Source: Paracoccus sp. SCSIO 75233
Lineage (GTDB): Bacteria > Pseudomonadota > Alphaproteobacteria > Rhodobacterales > Rhodobacteraceae
Direction: 5' to 3'
Assembly: GCF_027912675.1 (NCBI RefSeq)
Contig: NZ_CP115757.1
Coordinates: 3,128,501 to 3,192,500, forward strand
Length of the DNA: 64,000 bases
Positions within the stretch are counted from its first letter, which is position 1. Each line of letters begins with the position of its first letter. The translations under genes were made by a program, and so were the position numbers. Below the pieces are notes generated by a model, which saw only the letters and a list, made by a program, of their open reading frames with translations, did no database searches and was not told where the DNA came from. Positions 17,882-27,463 of this stretch are shown in pieces.

Positions 17882-18684
17882 CAGGCCTCTTGCTTGACCA
17901 GCAAAACGCCGGGCGCATAGGCGATGAAGAACGGGTTTTCAAAGCCGGGTTTGCCGTAGGTGAGTTCGGTGTGGTCATCAAACCGGACCACTTCGCCCCC
18001 GGCACCGCGCAGCACGGCATCGCCTGCCGCCGTATCCCATTCCATCGTCCGGCCAAGGCGGGGATAGAGATCAGCTTCGCCGGTCGCGATCAGGCAGAAT
18101 TTAAGCGAAGATCCGGCGGAGGCCATGTCGCGGGTCTTGTAGCGGGCGATATACTGATCTGTCGCTTCGTCCCGATGAGATTTCGATGCAACAACCATCA
18201 GGCCGCGATTATCCGGCAGCGGGTTGACACCAATCGGACTTGTCACCCCGGGCTGATCGCCGAACGGCCCCTTTTCCTCGACGGAGCGACCATCTGCCGT
18301 GGTGTAGAACAGACGCTCCTTCGCCGGGGCGTAGACGATGCCGCGCAGAGGGACGCCGTTTTCGACATAGGCAATGTTCACCGTGAAATCGCCACGACGC
18401 TTCACGAATTCCTTCGTCCCGTCGAGCGGATCGACGATCAGAAACGTGCTTGCGTTCTGGGCATGGGTCGCCGCCTGCTCCTCGGTGATCAGTGTGACGT
18501 CGGGAAACTCGGCCAGCAACCCGGCGGAAATCATCGCATCAGCGGCCTCATCGGCCTCCGTGACAGGCGAGGCATCGGATTTGGCCCGGACCTCGAAGTC
18601 ATCGGCCCCGTAGATCTCCATGATCTTTTCGCCGGCTTCAAGCGCGAGGCGCCGCATGGCACTGGCAAGCTTTTCGAAATCCAT
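17881..18684 (-). CDS. cysQ: 3'(2'),5'-bisphosphate nucleotidase CysQ
   Basis: CysQ hydrolyses PAP, the by-product of PAPS-dependent sulfation, to AMP. The 267-residue inositol-monophosphatase-fold protein has the metal-binding motifs DEAADAMI, ITEEQ, DPLDGTKEF (about residue 85) and WDTAAGDAVLRGAGG (about 212). Its stop shares a base with the kdsB start. Placement in the same operon-like run as a sulfotransferase suggests it removes PAP made there. A family member acting on another inositol-like phosphate is the alternative. Confidence 0.92.
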   Translation of the reverse strand: MDFEKLASAMRRLALEAGEKIMEIYGADDFEVRAKSDASPVTEADEAADAMISAGLLAEFPDVTLITEEQAATHAQNASTFLIVDPLDGTKEFVKRRGDFTVNIAYVENGVPLRGIVYAPAKERLFYTTADGRSVEEKGPFGDQPGVTSPIGVNPLPDNRGLMVVASKSHRDEATDQYIARYKTRDMASAGSSLKFCLIATGEADLYPRLGRTMEWDTAAGDAVLRGAGGEVVRFDDHTELTYGKPGFENPFFIAYAPGVLLVKQEA

Positions 18685-18801
18685 CTCGTCACCCGTCGAT
18701 CAATTGGTTGTTTGCTGGCAGCAATGATTGTCCAGCCATCTTCAACCCCTTATGATACCGCCTTGAGGTCAGGGCAAGCAGTACCGACGGAAAGGGCCAC
18801 G

Positions 18802-19626
18802 ATGTTCGAACAACGACAAACCCGCACGATGGGCGGCGCGGCCCTGACGACGCTGGCCCTGATCTACCACATGACGGTCTATAAGATTCGAAAGGGCGAC
18901 CGTAATGCCGTATTTGGTTTGGCGATGTCGGTTGTTAAGTCTCTGCTGATGGTCGCTATTTTGTATCTGATGTTTTACTTCCTTCAGATGAGGAGTTCAC
19001 CGATACGAGGTAACTTCATACTTTATATAATGTCGGGAATTTTCCTATTTCTCACGCAGAATAAAGCTATGGGTGCAGTCTTAGGGGCAGATGGTCCTGT
19101 CTCTCCGCTCATGAAGCATGGGCCGCTTAATCCAAGCATCGCGATTGTATCGTCGGCTCTGGCGGCTTTGTTCCAGCAGACCTTTGCTTGCTTGACGCTT
19201 CTTCTTTTGACTCATGCCCTTATTGAGCCTGTAAAGCTGGAGTATCCTTTCATCTGTCTCGGGATATTTTTGCTAGCTTGGTTCACCGGCTGTTGCATTG
19301 GTTTGATGTTCCGCGCCGCAAAGCCGTGGTGGCCGGGGGGAATTACCATTATTAGCCAGTTTTACATGCGGGCCAACATGTTTACATCCGGCAAGATTTT
19401 TGTAGCTAATGCTTTGCCGTCGACAATGCTACCACTGTTCACGTGGAACCCGCTCTTCCATACGATTGACCAAGCGCGTGGCTTTGCGTTCGTTAACTAC
19501 ACTCCTCGCAATTCCGATCTCCTTTATCCCATCTCTGTCGCGCTTACCTTTCTCATGATTGGCCTGGTTTGGGATTTTGTTAACAGACATTACATTTCCC
19601 TCAGCTGGTCTATTCGTCGTCTGTAG
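18802..19626 (+). CDS. KpsM-like polysaccharide ABC transporter permease
   Basis: The 274-residue protein has about six membrane segments in the ABC-2 layout and resembles KpsM, the permease that exports Kdo-linked capsular polysaccharide. The ATG at 18802 follows GGAAAGGGCC; the frame is open far upstream through antisense cysQ, which I reject. The gene is visibly lower in GC than its neighbours, especially 18950-19620, and no ATPase partner (KpsT) is adjacent. It is divergent from cysQ. Export function is from family resemblance; the partner must be elsewhere. Confidence 0.8.
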   Translation: MFEQRQTRTMGGAALTTLALIYHMTVYKIRKGDRNAVFGLAMSVVKSLLMVAILYLMFYFLQMRSSPIRGNFILYIMSGIFLFLTQNKAMGAVLGADGPVSPLMKHGPLNPSIAIVSSALAALFQQTFACLTLLLLTHALIEPVKLEYPFICLGIFLLAWFTGCCIGLMFRAAKPWWPGGITIISQFYMRANMFTSGKIFVANALPSTMLPLFTWNPLFHTIDQARGFAFVNYTPRNSDLLYPISVALTFLMIGLVWDFVNRHYISLSWSIRRL

Positions 19627-19772
19627 ATCAAGAAGACTGTTCCTGTCCTATAATTTGATTGAGCTACGGGAGAGCTGGGGCTGCGTCGAACTTTCGGCCG
19701 GGTATGATCACATCATGAATCGCCGCAACCAAATAATGACAAAAAACTGTCGCGTTACGATGCCCTGCGGTT

Positions 19773-19801
19773 CTTGCAGCCCCCTGAACCCCTACCTATA
19801 T
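19773..19801 (+). promoter_or_regulatory. RpoH (sigma-32) promoter of dnaK
   Basis: CTTG at 19773-19776, an 18-base spacer, then CCTATAT at 19795-19801. This matches the alphaproteobacterial RpoH consensus CTTG-N17/18-CYTATNT at every specified base. It lies about 110 bp upstream of dnaK, the expected heat-shock target. The rest of the 285-bp gap before dnaK shows no gene. Confidence 0.78.
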
Positions 19802-19911
19802 AGCCCTGCGAAGCCGGCTATGGGGTCGGCGGTTCAGACAATGGGATCAGGCTTTCGGGGGCCGTTTACGGACCCGCAGGCCGCCGACATCGCCGGAAGA
19901 GAGGTTTGAAT

Positions 19912-21828
19912 ATGTCAAAAGTCATCGGAATCGACCTGGGAACCACCAACAGCTGTATCGCGATCATGGACGGCAGCCAGCCGAAGGTCGTGGAAAACAG
20001 CGAGGGAGCGCGCACCACGCCGTCGATCGTTGCCTTTACCGAGAATGAACGTCTGGTCGGCCAGTCCGCGAAGCGGCAGGCTGTGACCAACCCGAACAAC
20101 ACGATTTTCGCCGTGAAGCGCCTGATCGGGCGCCGGTTCGGTGATGAGGCCGTCGAGAAGGACAAGAAGCTTGTCCCCTACGACATTGTCGATGGCGGCA
20201 ATGGTGATGCTTGGGTCGAAGCCCGGGGCGAGAAATATTCGCCGGCACAGATTAGCGCCATGATCCTCGGCAAGATGAAAGAGACCGCGGAATCCTATCT
20301 CGGTGAAGAGGTCACGCAGGCCGTCATCACCGTCCCCGCCTATTTCAACGACGCCCAGCGTCAGGCCACCAAGGACGCTGGCAAGATCGCGGGGCTTGAG
20401 GTTCTGCGCATCGTGAACGAGCCGACGGCGGCCGCACTCGCCTACGGTCTCGACAAGAAAGAATCGAAAACCATTGCGGTCTATGACCTTGGCGGCGGTA
20501 CGTTCGATATCACCATCCTTGAAATCGATGACGGGCTGTTCGAGGTGAAGTCGACCAACGGGGACACGTTCCTCGGCGGTGAAGATTTCGACATGCGGAT
20601 CGTCAATTATCTCGCTGAAGAGTTCAAAAAGGAACACGGCGTCGATCTGACCAAGGACAAGATGGCCCTGCAGCGCCTGAAAGAGGCGGCGGAAAAGGCC
20701 AAGATCGAACTGTCCTCCTCCAGCCAGACGGAGATCAACCAGCCGTTCATCTCGATGGACAAGGACACCGGCACCCCGCTGCACATGGTCGTCAAGCTGA
20801 CCCGTGCCAAGCTGAACAGCCTGGTTGGCGATCTGGTCAAGAAAACCATGAAACCCTGTCAGGACGCGCTGAAAGACGCTGGCATCAGCAAGGGTGACAT
20901 TGACGAGGTGATCCTTGTCGGTGGCCAGACCCGCATGCCGCTGGTGATCGAGGAAGTGACCAAGTTCTTCGATAAAGAACCCCATAAGGGCGTGAACCCC
21001 GACGAGGTCGTGGCGCTTGGTGCTGCGGTTCAGGGCGGCGTGCTTCAGGGTGATGTGAAGGACGTGGTTCTGCTCGACGTGACCCCGCTTTCGCTGGGGA
21101 TCGAAACGCTCGGCGGCGTGTTCACCCGCCTGATCGACCGCAACACCACCATCCCGACCAAGAAGTCGGAGACCTTCTCGACCGCCGAGGATAACCAGAA
21201 CGCCGTGACCATCCGGGTCTTCCAGGGTGAGCGCGAGATGGCGGCGGATAACAAGATGCTTGGTCAGTTCAATCTGGAGCATATCCCGCCAGCGCCGCGC
21301 GGTATGCCGCAGATCGAGGTGACGTTCGACATCGACGCCAACGGTATCGTCAACGTCTCCGCGAAGGACAAGGGCACCGGCAAGGAGCAGAAGATCACCA
21401 TTCAAGCCTCGGGCGGTCTGTCCGACGAGGATATCGAACGGATGGTGAAGGACGCTGAAGCCAATGCCGACGCCGACAAGGAACGTCGTGAGCTGGTCGA
21501 GGTCAAGAACCAGGCAGAAAACCTGATCCACACGACCAAGAAGTCGCTGGAAGAACATGGCGACAAGGTCGATGAATCGACGGTTGAGGCAATCGAACTG
21601 GCCGTGAACGCTCTGGAAGAAACCCTGAAGTCGGACGATGCCGGCAAGATCAAGGGCGGTATCCAGAACCTCATGGATGCCTCGATGAAGCTGGGCGAAG
21701 CGATCTACAAGGCGCAGGCCGAAGAAGGCGAGGCAGCAGATGCCGCGTCTGAAGATGGCCCGCGTGGGGTGGATGATGACATCGTTGACGCCGATTTCGA
21801 AGATCTCGACGACGACAAGCGCAAGTAA
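19912..21828 (+). CDS. dnaK: molecular chaperone DnaK
   Basis: DnaK is the Hsp70 ATP-dependent chaperone. The 638-residue protein starts with [19 protein letters not shown], has the phosphate motifs [15 protein letters not shown] and [10 protein letters not shown], and ends in an acidic lid tail ([13 protein letters not shown]). The ATG at 19912 is preceded by AGAGG; a TTG two codons earlier is rejected. An RpoH-type promoter lies upstream, and a hairpin separates it from dnaJ. Confidence 0.99.
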   Translation: MSKVIGIDLGTTNSCIAIMDGSQPKVVENSEGARTTPSIVAFTENERLVGQSAKRQAVTNPNNTIFAVKRLIGRRFGDEAVEKDKKLVPYDIVDGGNGDAWVEARGEKYSPAQISAMILGKMKETAESYLGEEVTQAVITVPAYFNDAQRQATKDAGKIAGLEVLRIVNEPTAAALAYGLDKKESKTIAVYDLGGGTFDITILEIDDGLFEVKSTNGDTFLGGEDFDMRIVNYLAEEFKKEHGVDLTKDKMALQRLKEAAEKAKIELSSSSQTEINQPFISMDKDTGTPLHMVVKLTRAKLNSLVGDLVKKTMKPCQDALKDAGISKGDIDEVILVGGQTRMPLVIEEVTKFFDKEPHKGVNPDEVVALGAAVQGGVLQGDVKDVVLLDVTPLSLGIETLGGVFTRLIDRNTTIPTKKSETFSTAEDNQNAVTIRVFQGEREMAADNKMLGQFNLEHIPPAPRGMPQIEVTFDIDANGIVNVSAKDKGTGKEQKITIQASGGLSDEDIERMVKDAEANADADKERRELVEVKNQAENLIHTTKKSLEEHGDKVDESTVEAIELAVNALEETLKSDDAGKIKGGIQNLMDASMKLGEAIYKAQAEEGEAADAASEDGPRGVDDDIVDADFEDLDDDKRK

Positions 21829-21845
21829 GCGCCGATGACTGGCGG

Positions 21846-21879
21846 GGCCGGTTCGGGCATCGCGCTCGAACCGGCCTTT
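21846..21879 (+). terminator. hairpin between dnaK and dnaJ
   Basis: GGCCGGTTCG at 21846-21855 pairs perfectly with CGAACCGGCC at 21867-21876, with an 11-base loop and only three T bases after it. It may partly terminate transcription or protect the dnaK message, lowering dnaJ expression. The weak T-tract argues against complete termination. Confidence 0.55.
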
Positions 21880-21895
21880 GCATAAGGGGCACGGA

Positions 21896-23059
21896 ATGGC
21901 GAAACGCTGTTATTATGAGACGCTAGGCCTGTCCAAAGGGGCTGAGGGTGACGAGATCAAGAAGGCCTATCGCCGCAAGGCGAAAGAGCTGCATCCAGAC
22001 CGGAATGGGTCCGACCCGAATGCCGAGGCGCAGTTCAAAGAGGTCAACGAGGCCTATGATTGCCTGAAAGATCCGCAGAAGAAAGCGGCTTATGACCGGT
22101 TCGGTCATGCTGCTTTTGACGGCTCGGCCGGGTTCGGTCGTGGCGGTCCGGCGGGGCAGGGTGATTTCGGTGCGGCTTTTGCGGATGTGTTCGAAGACCT
22201 GTTCGGCGACTTCATGGGCGGTAGGGCCGGTCAGGGCGGGGCGCGGCAGCGCGCGACGCGCGGGCAGGATCTGCGATATAACCTGTCAGTGTCGCTTGAA
22301 GAGGCATTTTCTGGCCTGCAAAAAGCGATCAATGTCCCCGGTTCTGTTACCTGTGACGAATGCGAAGGCACGGGCGCGGAAGGGGCGGTTGAGCCCACGA
22401 CCTGCCCGACCTGCTCCGGCATGGGAAAGGTGCGCGCGACGCAGGGCTTTTTCACGGTCGAGCGGACCTGCCCGACCTGTAATGGCGCCGGCCAGATGGT
22501 CAAGAACCCGTGCAAAGCCTGTCATGGCGAAGGCCGCGTCGAAACCCGCCGCTCACTTCAGGTGAATATTCCGGCCGGTGTCGAAACCGGCACCCGCATC
22601 CGGCTTGCTGGTGAGGGGGAGGCGGGTCTGCGTGGTGGGCCGCCCGGAGACCTATATATTTTCGTCAGCGTCAGCGAACATGAGATATTCCTGCGCGACG
22701 GCAAGATGCTGGCTTGTCAGGTCCCGGTGAGCATGGCGACAGCCGCGCTCGGCGGCGAGGTCGAGGTGCCGACAATCGACGGCGGGTGCAGCCGTGTGAA
22801 GGTGCCTGCGGGAAGCCAGTCGGGACGTCAGATGCGCCTGCGCGGCAAGGGTATGCCGCCGCTGCGGCACGGTTCGCGTGCTGCGGCTGAGCCGGGTGAT
22901 ATGCTGATTGAGTTGGTTGTGGAAACCCCGGTCAATCTGACCGCGAGGCAGCGTGAACTGCTGCGTGAGTTTGATGAGATCAAGGCGGATAATTCCCCCC
23001 AATCCAGCGGATTTTTCGATAAGGTCCGCCATTTCTGGGATGGAATGACCGGCACCTGA
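21896..23059 (+). CDS. dnaJ: molecular chaperone DnaJ
   Basis: DnaJ stimulates DnaK ATPase and delivers substrates. The 387-residue protein has the J-domain with HPD in KELHPDRNG (about residue 34), then a Gly/Phe-rich stretch. Four zinc-binding CxxCxGxG repeats follow ([32 protein letters not shown]) between about 145 and 215, then the C-terminal substrate-binding domains. The ATG at 21896 is preferred over an in-frame start 18 bases earlier. It follows dnaK by 67 bp. Confidence 0.98.
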   Translation: MAKRCYYETLGLSKGAEGDEIKKAYRRKAKELHPDRNGSDPNAEAQFKEVNEAYDCLKDPQKKAAYDRFGHAAFDGSAGFGRGGPAGQGDFGAAFADVFEDLFGDFMGGRAGQGGARQRATRGQDLRYNLSVSLEEAFSGLQKAINVPGSVTCDECEGTGAEGAVEPTTCPTCSGMGKVRATQGFFTVERTCPTCNGAGQMVKNPCKACHGEGRVETRRSLQVNIPAGVETGTRIRLAGEGEAGLRGGPPGDLYIFVSVSEHEIFLRDGKMLACQVPVSMATAALGGEVEVPTIDGGCSRVKVPAGSQSGRQMRLRGKGMPPLRHGSRAAAEPGDMLIELVVETPVNLTARQRELLREFDEIKADNSPQSSGFFDKVRHFWDGMTGT

Positions 23060-23084
23060 TCTGCGCCATCACCGGTATGAAAAC

Positions 23085-23114
23085 AAAAAAGGGTCCGGTT
23101 TCCGGGCCCTTTTT
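23085..23114. terminator. bidirectional terminator between dnaJ and the L,D-transpeptidase gene
   Basis: A run of six A, then GGGTCCGG (23091-23098), a three-base loop, CCGGGCCC (23102-23109) and five T. The 8-bp stem has one G-T pair. With A and T runs on its two sides it can serve the converging genes on both strands. Confidence 0.85.
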
Positions 23115-23134
23115 GCATAATGTCACGCCGTATC

Positions 23135-23680
23135 TTATGGGTTGATGACGACCTGAGTGCCTTTTTGCACCATCGCATAGATTTCTTCGATGTCGGAATC
23201 CTCAACCGCGATGCAGCCTGCGGTCCAGTCTTCTTTGCCTTCGCGCAGCGCCTTCCAGCCATCCGGACCGCGACCGTGGAAGAAAATATCGCCGCCCGGC
23301 TTTCGTCCTGCCGCCATCGCACGCGCCTCGTCCTCCGGTCGGGGATAATTGATCCCGACGGAGAGGTGATACTGGCTGCGCGGATTGTAGCGGTCGACGA
23401 AGAAAATCCCCTCGGGCGTCTTGCCATCGCCTTCGAATTGCTTCGCGCCAATCGGTTCATTGCCCAGGCCGATCTTGTACGCCTTCAGGACGGTACGGTC
23501 GTTCAGCAGGAACATCATCCGGTCGGATTTGTTCACCACGATCTGCGTCACTTTCGGCCCGTCATAGCTGAGGAACCGCGGAGCCGCAGGCCCGGTGGAC
23601 GCGCTGTCACTGCCGCCACATGCTGCCAGAATAGTCAGGAAAACCACGCCCAGGGTGGCCCGGATTGCTCGAATCATCAT
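23135..23680 (-). CDS. L,D-transpeptidase family lipoprotein
   Basis: YkuD-family enzymes crosslink peptidoglycan or attach proteins to it. The 181-residue product begins with a lipoprotein signal ending in LAACGGS, so it is likely lipid-anchored in the periplasm. The catalytic stretch is FFHGRGPDGW followed by DWTAGCIAVEDSD, giving the His and Cys of the YkuD site with TAGC in place of the usual SHGC. The shared terminator separates it from dnaJ. Either of two adjacent ATG codons could start it. Confidence 0.88.
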   Translation of the reverse strand: MMIRAIRATLGVVFLTILAACGGSDSASTGPAAPRFLSYDGPKVTQIVVNKSDRMMFLLNDRTVLKAYKIGLGNEPIGAKQFEGDGKTPEGIFFVDRYNPRSQYHLSVGINYPRPEDEARAMAAGRKPGGDIFFHGRGPDGWKALREGKEDWTAGCIAVEDSDIEEIYAMVQKGTQVVINP

Positions 23681-23754
23681 CGCCTCGTTACGCTGTTGGT
23701 CGCGTTATGCACACATACCTAGCATAGTCGACGGATTCTCGCTAGGCAGATCGC

Positions 23755-25179
23755 TCAGTCGATCAATGACATAATGGCGAAGATGGACGCCGCGACCGCC
23801 CCCGATGCCGGGACGGTGACCGCCCATGCCGCCAGGGTGGTCCAGACATGGCTGCGGCGCACCAGCCTTCTGCGCTGCAACTCCTCGACCGGCAGGCGCT
23901 CGCGCGATTTGCGGCGGAAACGATCCTCCCATTCGCGGTAGAAGCCTAGGCCGAATATGCCGCCGACCACGCAATGAGTGGTCGAGACGGGCAGTCCTAC
24001 TGAGGAAAACGCCAGTACCGTTGTTGACCCGGCGAGGGTGGCACAGAAAGCACGCAGCGGGTTCAGCCGTGTGATAGAACTGCCCACCATGCGGACCAGC
24101 CTGCGCCCGAAGATGACGGAGCCGAGCGCGATGCTCAGCCCGGAAAGCCCGATGACCGAAAGCGGCAATTCTGCGCCGCGAACGTCGGCGAATATAATCG
24201 TCAGCGGCCCGGCGACATTGGCGACGTCGTTCGCCCCGTGGGCAAAGCCGGACAGAAGGGCCGTGATCACAAGCGGTCCGGAAAGCATGTCTTTCAGCGT
24301 TTGCTTTTCGCCCTTTCTGGCCGCGACCTGACGGTTGATCTGCAACCGCGCACCGAAGAACGCGGCTGTGCCAAGGGTCAGGGCCAGCAGGAACTGCCGG
24401 ACGCTGAGGCTTCGTGTCTCGGACAGGTTCAGAATATAAAGCGCGAAAATGGTCGCTGCCGTCGCGAGCAGCAGCGGTAGCCAGAGCCGGGCTGCTTCCT
24501 CTCTCTGCTTTGCGAAATGAACGCGCCAGCGCAGCAATCCGAGGATCAGGGATGCCAGAAGCCCGGAGATCAGCGGGGCGCCGACCCAGCCCAGCGTGAT
24601 CTGCATGACATTCTGCCAGTTGACCGCACCAGCGCCAATCCCGACGATCCCGGCCCCGGTGACCGCCCCCACGATGCTATGCGTGGCGGAAACCGGCGCG
24701 CGGACCCAGTTCGCGAAGGTGATCCAGATTGCAGCCCCGGTCAGCGCCGCGACCATGATCTTTGCAGGCGATGCCGCGTTTGCAGCGCCGCCGCCATAAT
24801 TCACGATTTCATAGGCGACGGTATGCGTCACGCGATCACCCGCCAGCAGCGCACCGGCAAGCTGAGCCGCCGCCACCGCTGCGAGGCCTAGCCCGATTGG
24901 CAGCGCACCCGCCCCGAAAGCCGGACCGGCGGAGTTGGCAACGTCGTTTGCACCGATATTCAGGCCCAGATAAGCGGCGGCAATGCAGCCCGCCATGATC
25001 GGCCCGTTGAACGGAAGCCCGGCACCTGCCAGCGAAACGACAAACACCACCAGCGACAGCGCGCCAAGAACCAGCCCGGCTCGCTGCAGCGGGCGACCGG
25101 CGATCCAGCCGGCCCCTTCGCTGTTGCCGATCCGGGAGAGGTCCTTGTCAAGAATACGGTAGTCGCGGCCTGTCTGCAT
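23755..25179 (-). CDS. PiT-family inorganic phosphate transporter
   Basis: PiT proteins are low-affinity phosphate:cation symporters of the inner membrane. The 474-residue product has the two inverted signature repeats GANDVANSAGPAFGAGALP and GANDVANVAGPLT, and about ten to eleven membrane segments with a central hydrophilic loop (about 280-310). The start at 25179 (MQTGRDYRIL) fits the conserved N-terminus; the frame is open further upstream, but that stretch overlaps the neighbouring gene. No convincing PHO box was seen. Confidence 0.92.
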   Translation of the reverse strand: MQTGRDYRILDKDLSRIGNSEGAGWIAGRPLQRAGLVLGALSLVVFVVSLAGAGLPFNGPIMAGCIAAAYLGLNIGANDVANSAGPAFGAGALPIGLGLAAVAAAQLAGALLAGDRVTHTVAYEIVNYGGGAANAASPAKIMVAALTGAAIWITFANWVRAPVSATHSIVGAVTGAGIVGIGAGAVNWQNVMQITLGWVGAPLISGLLASLILGLLRWRVHFAKQREEAARLWLPLLLATAATIFALYILNLSETRSLSVRQFLLALTLGTAAFFGARLQINRQVAARKGEKQTLKDMLSGPLVITALLSGFAHGANDVANVAGPLTIIFADVRGAELPLSVIGLSGLSIALGSVIFGRRLVRMVGSSITRLNPLRAFCATLAGSTTVLAFSSVGLPVSTTHCVVGGIFGLGFYREWEDRFRRKSRERLPVEELQRRRLVRRSHVWTTLAAWAVTVPASGAVAASIFAIMSLID

Positions 25180-25247
25180 TGCGGGAAGATAGGCCTCCGC
25201 TATAGCTAAGCAAGCCCTGATGACCTGCAAATAAACAAAAGAACAAC

Positions 25248-25688
25248 TTAAAAACTGCGCAGAAGCGCCTTCAAACCTTCTTCGTTCACAAGCTCGGCAG
25301 CTTTCTCGGGCGAGAACCATTGCCTTTCGCGCTGGTGGCGTTCGGGATAGTCGGCCTCAAGGCGATCGACATTCACGATATGGACCTGCACATCGACCGG
25401 AATGCTCAGCCCGTTATCCTGTTTCTTGTCATAGGCGTAACGACCGCAGGAACTGGCCTCCACCTCGCCGCGCACGCCTGCTTCCTCCCAGGCTTCCTGC
25501 AGGGCGGCGTTTGCGGCGCTGCGCCCGCTCATTGGCCAGCCCTTCGGGATGATCCAGCGCCCGGTATCGCGGCTGGTAATCAGCAGCACGCGCCCGGTTT
25601 TGGGTTGTACGCAAATCGCGCCGACCTGAAGTGCTGGCGGACGCCGCCCCAGCACCAGATCGAGCACGTCCCGCATCATGTCATTCAT
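25248..25688 (-). CDS. Nudix hydrolase (DIPP-like)
   Basis: The 146-residue protein has the Nudix fold with IIPKGWPMSGRSAANAALQE followed by AWEEAGV, close to diphosphoinositol-polyphosphate-type phosphohydrolases. The Nudix box differs from the textbook pattern: the first Glu is replaced by Arg and the REU Arg by Gln, while the metal-binding EEAGV end is kept. It likely hydrolyses a nucleoside diphosphate-X compound; the substrate is unknown. Its start overlaps the end of arfB by 8 bp. Confidence 0.85.
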   Translation of the reverse strand: MNDMMRDVLDLVLGRRPPALQVGAICVQPKTGRVLLITSRDTGRWIIPKGWPMSGRSAANAALQEAWEEAGVRGEVEASSCGRYAYDKKQDNGLSIPVDVQVHIVNVDRLEADYPERHQRERQWFSPEKAAELVNEEGLKALLRSF

Positions 25689-26106
25689 CGTTTGTCCTCA
25701 CCCGGCCCCGTAGTGCCTTGACCTGTCCCCGTTCCGTCTTGGCCTTGAGCCGTCGCCGCTGACTGCCAAGTGTCGGCCTAGTCGGGACACGCGGTTTGGG
25801 CGCGACAGTTGCGCGGCGGATCAGATCCGCCAGCCTCTCGCGTGCAATCTCCCGGTTCCGTGCCTGACTGCGGGTGTCCTGCGCGACGATCAGGACCGCA
25901 CCATCCTGCGTCCATCGGCGACCGGCAATCCGCCTGAGGCGCCGTTTCACGGGATCAGGCAGGTTGGGCGACCGTTCCGCTTCGAATCGCAACTCGACGG
26001 CTGTTGAAACCTTATTCACGTTTTGTCCGCCGGGACCTTGGGAGCGGGTGAAATTCTCGCTGAGTTCCCATTCCTCGACGGCGATCTGATGGTTGATATG
26101 CAGCAT
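25681..26106 (-). CDS. arfB: alternative ribosome-rescue factor ArfB
   Basis: ArfB hydrolyses peptidyl-tRNA on stalled ribosomes. The 141-residue product starts MLHINHQIAVEEWELSENF, has the catalytic GGQ in RSQGPGGQNVNKVSTAVEL, and ends in a basic tail (RRRLKAKTERGQVKALRGR) that enters the mRNA channel. A longer frame to 26172 exists, but the family begins at the chosen Met. No strong ribosome site is visible. Upstream lies an AT-richer 283-bp region without a gene. Confidence 0.93.
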   Translation of the reverse strand: MLHINHQIAVEEWELSENFTRSQGPGGQNVNKVSTAVELRFEAERSPNLPDPVKRRLRRIAGRRWTQDGAVLIVAQDTRSQARNREIARERLADLIRRATVAPKPRVPTRPTLGSQRRRLKAKTERGQVKALRGRVRTNDE

Positions 26107-26389
26107 TCTGCGGCAGTGCTCGATCTTTTGTTCAATATCCCTAACTCGAACCGCGACAAATTGTTTCCTCACAAATTTCTCATCGGGGTTATGAAGATTA
26201 TCCTATATGATCAAAACAACATTTACGTGACATTCTTGTCGGTCATTCTACCAATGGATGCAATGCCGTTGCTGCGCACATAAATTTGTAGTGATTTTGC
26301 CGGTTTCCCATGCGTCAAGTAAGGTCGCCACGGCTTTCATATCCTACAAAATCGCGCGAGTGTCGCTCCCACGATTTGGAGGCATAATT

Positions 26390-27463
26390 TTGGCCCATCA
26401 CGCTATTGCGCGTGTCGCCGCCGCGTTTTCGGCAGTTTTGGCGACAGGTTTTTGTCTTGGTCCTGCTTATGCGCAGCCCATCCGGGTCGAATTCATCGAA
26501 GCGAAGCCGACGCAGATCGGGTTGGATGTGCGTCTGACCGGAACGCTTGAGGCGCTCGACAGTGTCGATCTGGGGTTCCGCGAGGGCGGCCGGATCACCG
26601 ATATTTTTGTTGATGAGGGGGATGAGGTCCGCCGGGACGAGGTGCTCGGACGGATTGATCCCTTACAAAAGCAGCAGGCATTCAACGCGGCACGGGCATC
26701 ACTGGATGCGGCGCGGGCAGCGGAAGAACAGGCCCGGCAAGCGGCCAACCGTGCGCAGGCGATGCTTGATCGTGGGGTTGGAACGCGTGCGGCGCGCGAC
26801 GATGCGCGTCAGTTACTCAGTTCGGCGGAAACCCGGGCACGACAGGCGCAGACCGCGCTTGATCAGGCCAGACGTTCGCTGGAGGATACCGAACTGCGCG
26901 CACCGTTCGAAGGCGTGGTGACCGCGCGAACCGGAGAGCCGGGGCAGGTGGTGGGCGCGGCGCAAGCGATCCTGTCACTCGCGGCGAGTGGCGGGATCGA
27001 GGCTCAGTTTCTGTCCCCGGACCTGCCACATCTTGATGCCGCGAAGGATGCGCGCGTGGACCTGACCACGCTGGAGGTCGATGCCCCCCCGATGGTGGGG
27101 CAGGTGACGGAGATTTCGCCGCTGGTGGATGAGGTTTCCGGCTCGGTGCGGGTCAGGGCGGTTGTGCAGGACGCGCCGGATGACGTGGCATTGCTGGGGG
27201 CGGCGGTGCGTGGCGTGATCGAACTCAGCACGGGAGAGGCGGTTGAGATCCCTTGGACGGCGCTGAGCTCCACCAATGGATCGCCAGCAGTCTGGGTGGT
27301 TGATGCCGATGGTAAGGCCCAGCTTCGCGAGGTTGAACTGGAGCGTTTTGACAATGGCTCTGTGCTGCTCAGCGGCGGTCTTGATGCAAACGAGATCGTC
27401 GTCGGTGCGGGCTCGCAGCTTCTCTATCCCGGTCGCCGGGTGTTGGATGGGGGACGCCAGTGA
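26390..27463 (+). CDS. RND efflux periplasmic adaptor, first of two
   Basis: The 357-residue protein is a membrane-fusion adaptor linking an inner-membrane RND pump to an outer-membrane channel. A signal peptide (about residues 1-27, ending AYAQ) precedes a lipoyl half-motif, then an Ala/Arg-rich coiled-coil hairpin (AARASLDAARAAEEQARQ), the second half-motif and beta-barrel domains. The start is a TTG at 26390 because GGAGG sits 7 bp upstream and the signal peptide then begins normally; the frame is open to 26258. GTGA couples it to the second adaptor. Confidence 0.88.
   Translation: MAHHAIARVAAAFSAVLATGFCLGPAYAQPIRVEFIEAKPTQIGLDVRLTGTLEALDSVDLGFREGGRITDIFVDEGDEVRRDEVLGRIDPLQKQQAFNAARASLDAARAAEEQARQAANRAQAMLDRGVGTRAARDDARQLLSSAETRARQAQTALDQARRSLEDTELRAPFEGVVTARTGEPGQVVGAAQAILSLAASGGIEAQFLSPDLPHLDAAKDARVDLTTLEVDAPPMVGQVTEISPLVDEVSGSVRVRAVVQDAPDDVALLGAAVRGVIELSTGEAVEIPWTALSSTNGSPAVWVVDADGKAQLREVELERFDNGSVLLSGGLDANEIVVGAGSQLLYPGRRVLDGGRQ

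Noticed and set aside
17890-18801. In-frame N-terminal extension of the KpsM-like gene, giving a 578-residue protein
   Set aside because: The extension lies antisense to cysQ, which has all family motifs, and a ribosome site precedes the ATG at 18802.
25180-25247. PHO box upstream of the phosphate transporter
   Set aside because: No pair of CTGTCAT-like direct repeats at 11-bp spacing was found.
26229-26240. GACATTCTTGTC as a repressor operator for the efflux operon
   Set aside because: Only 4 + 4 bases match, no regulator gene is adjacent, and such short palindromes are common by chance.
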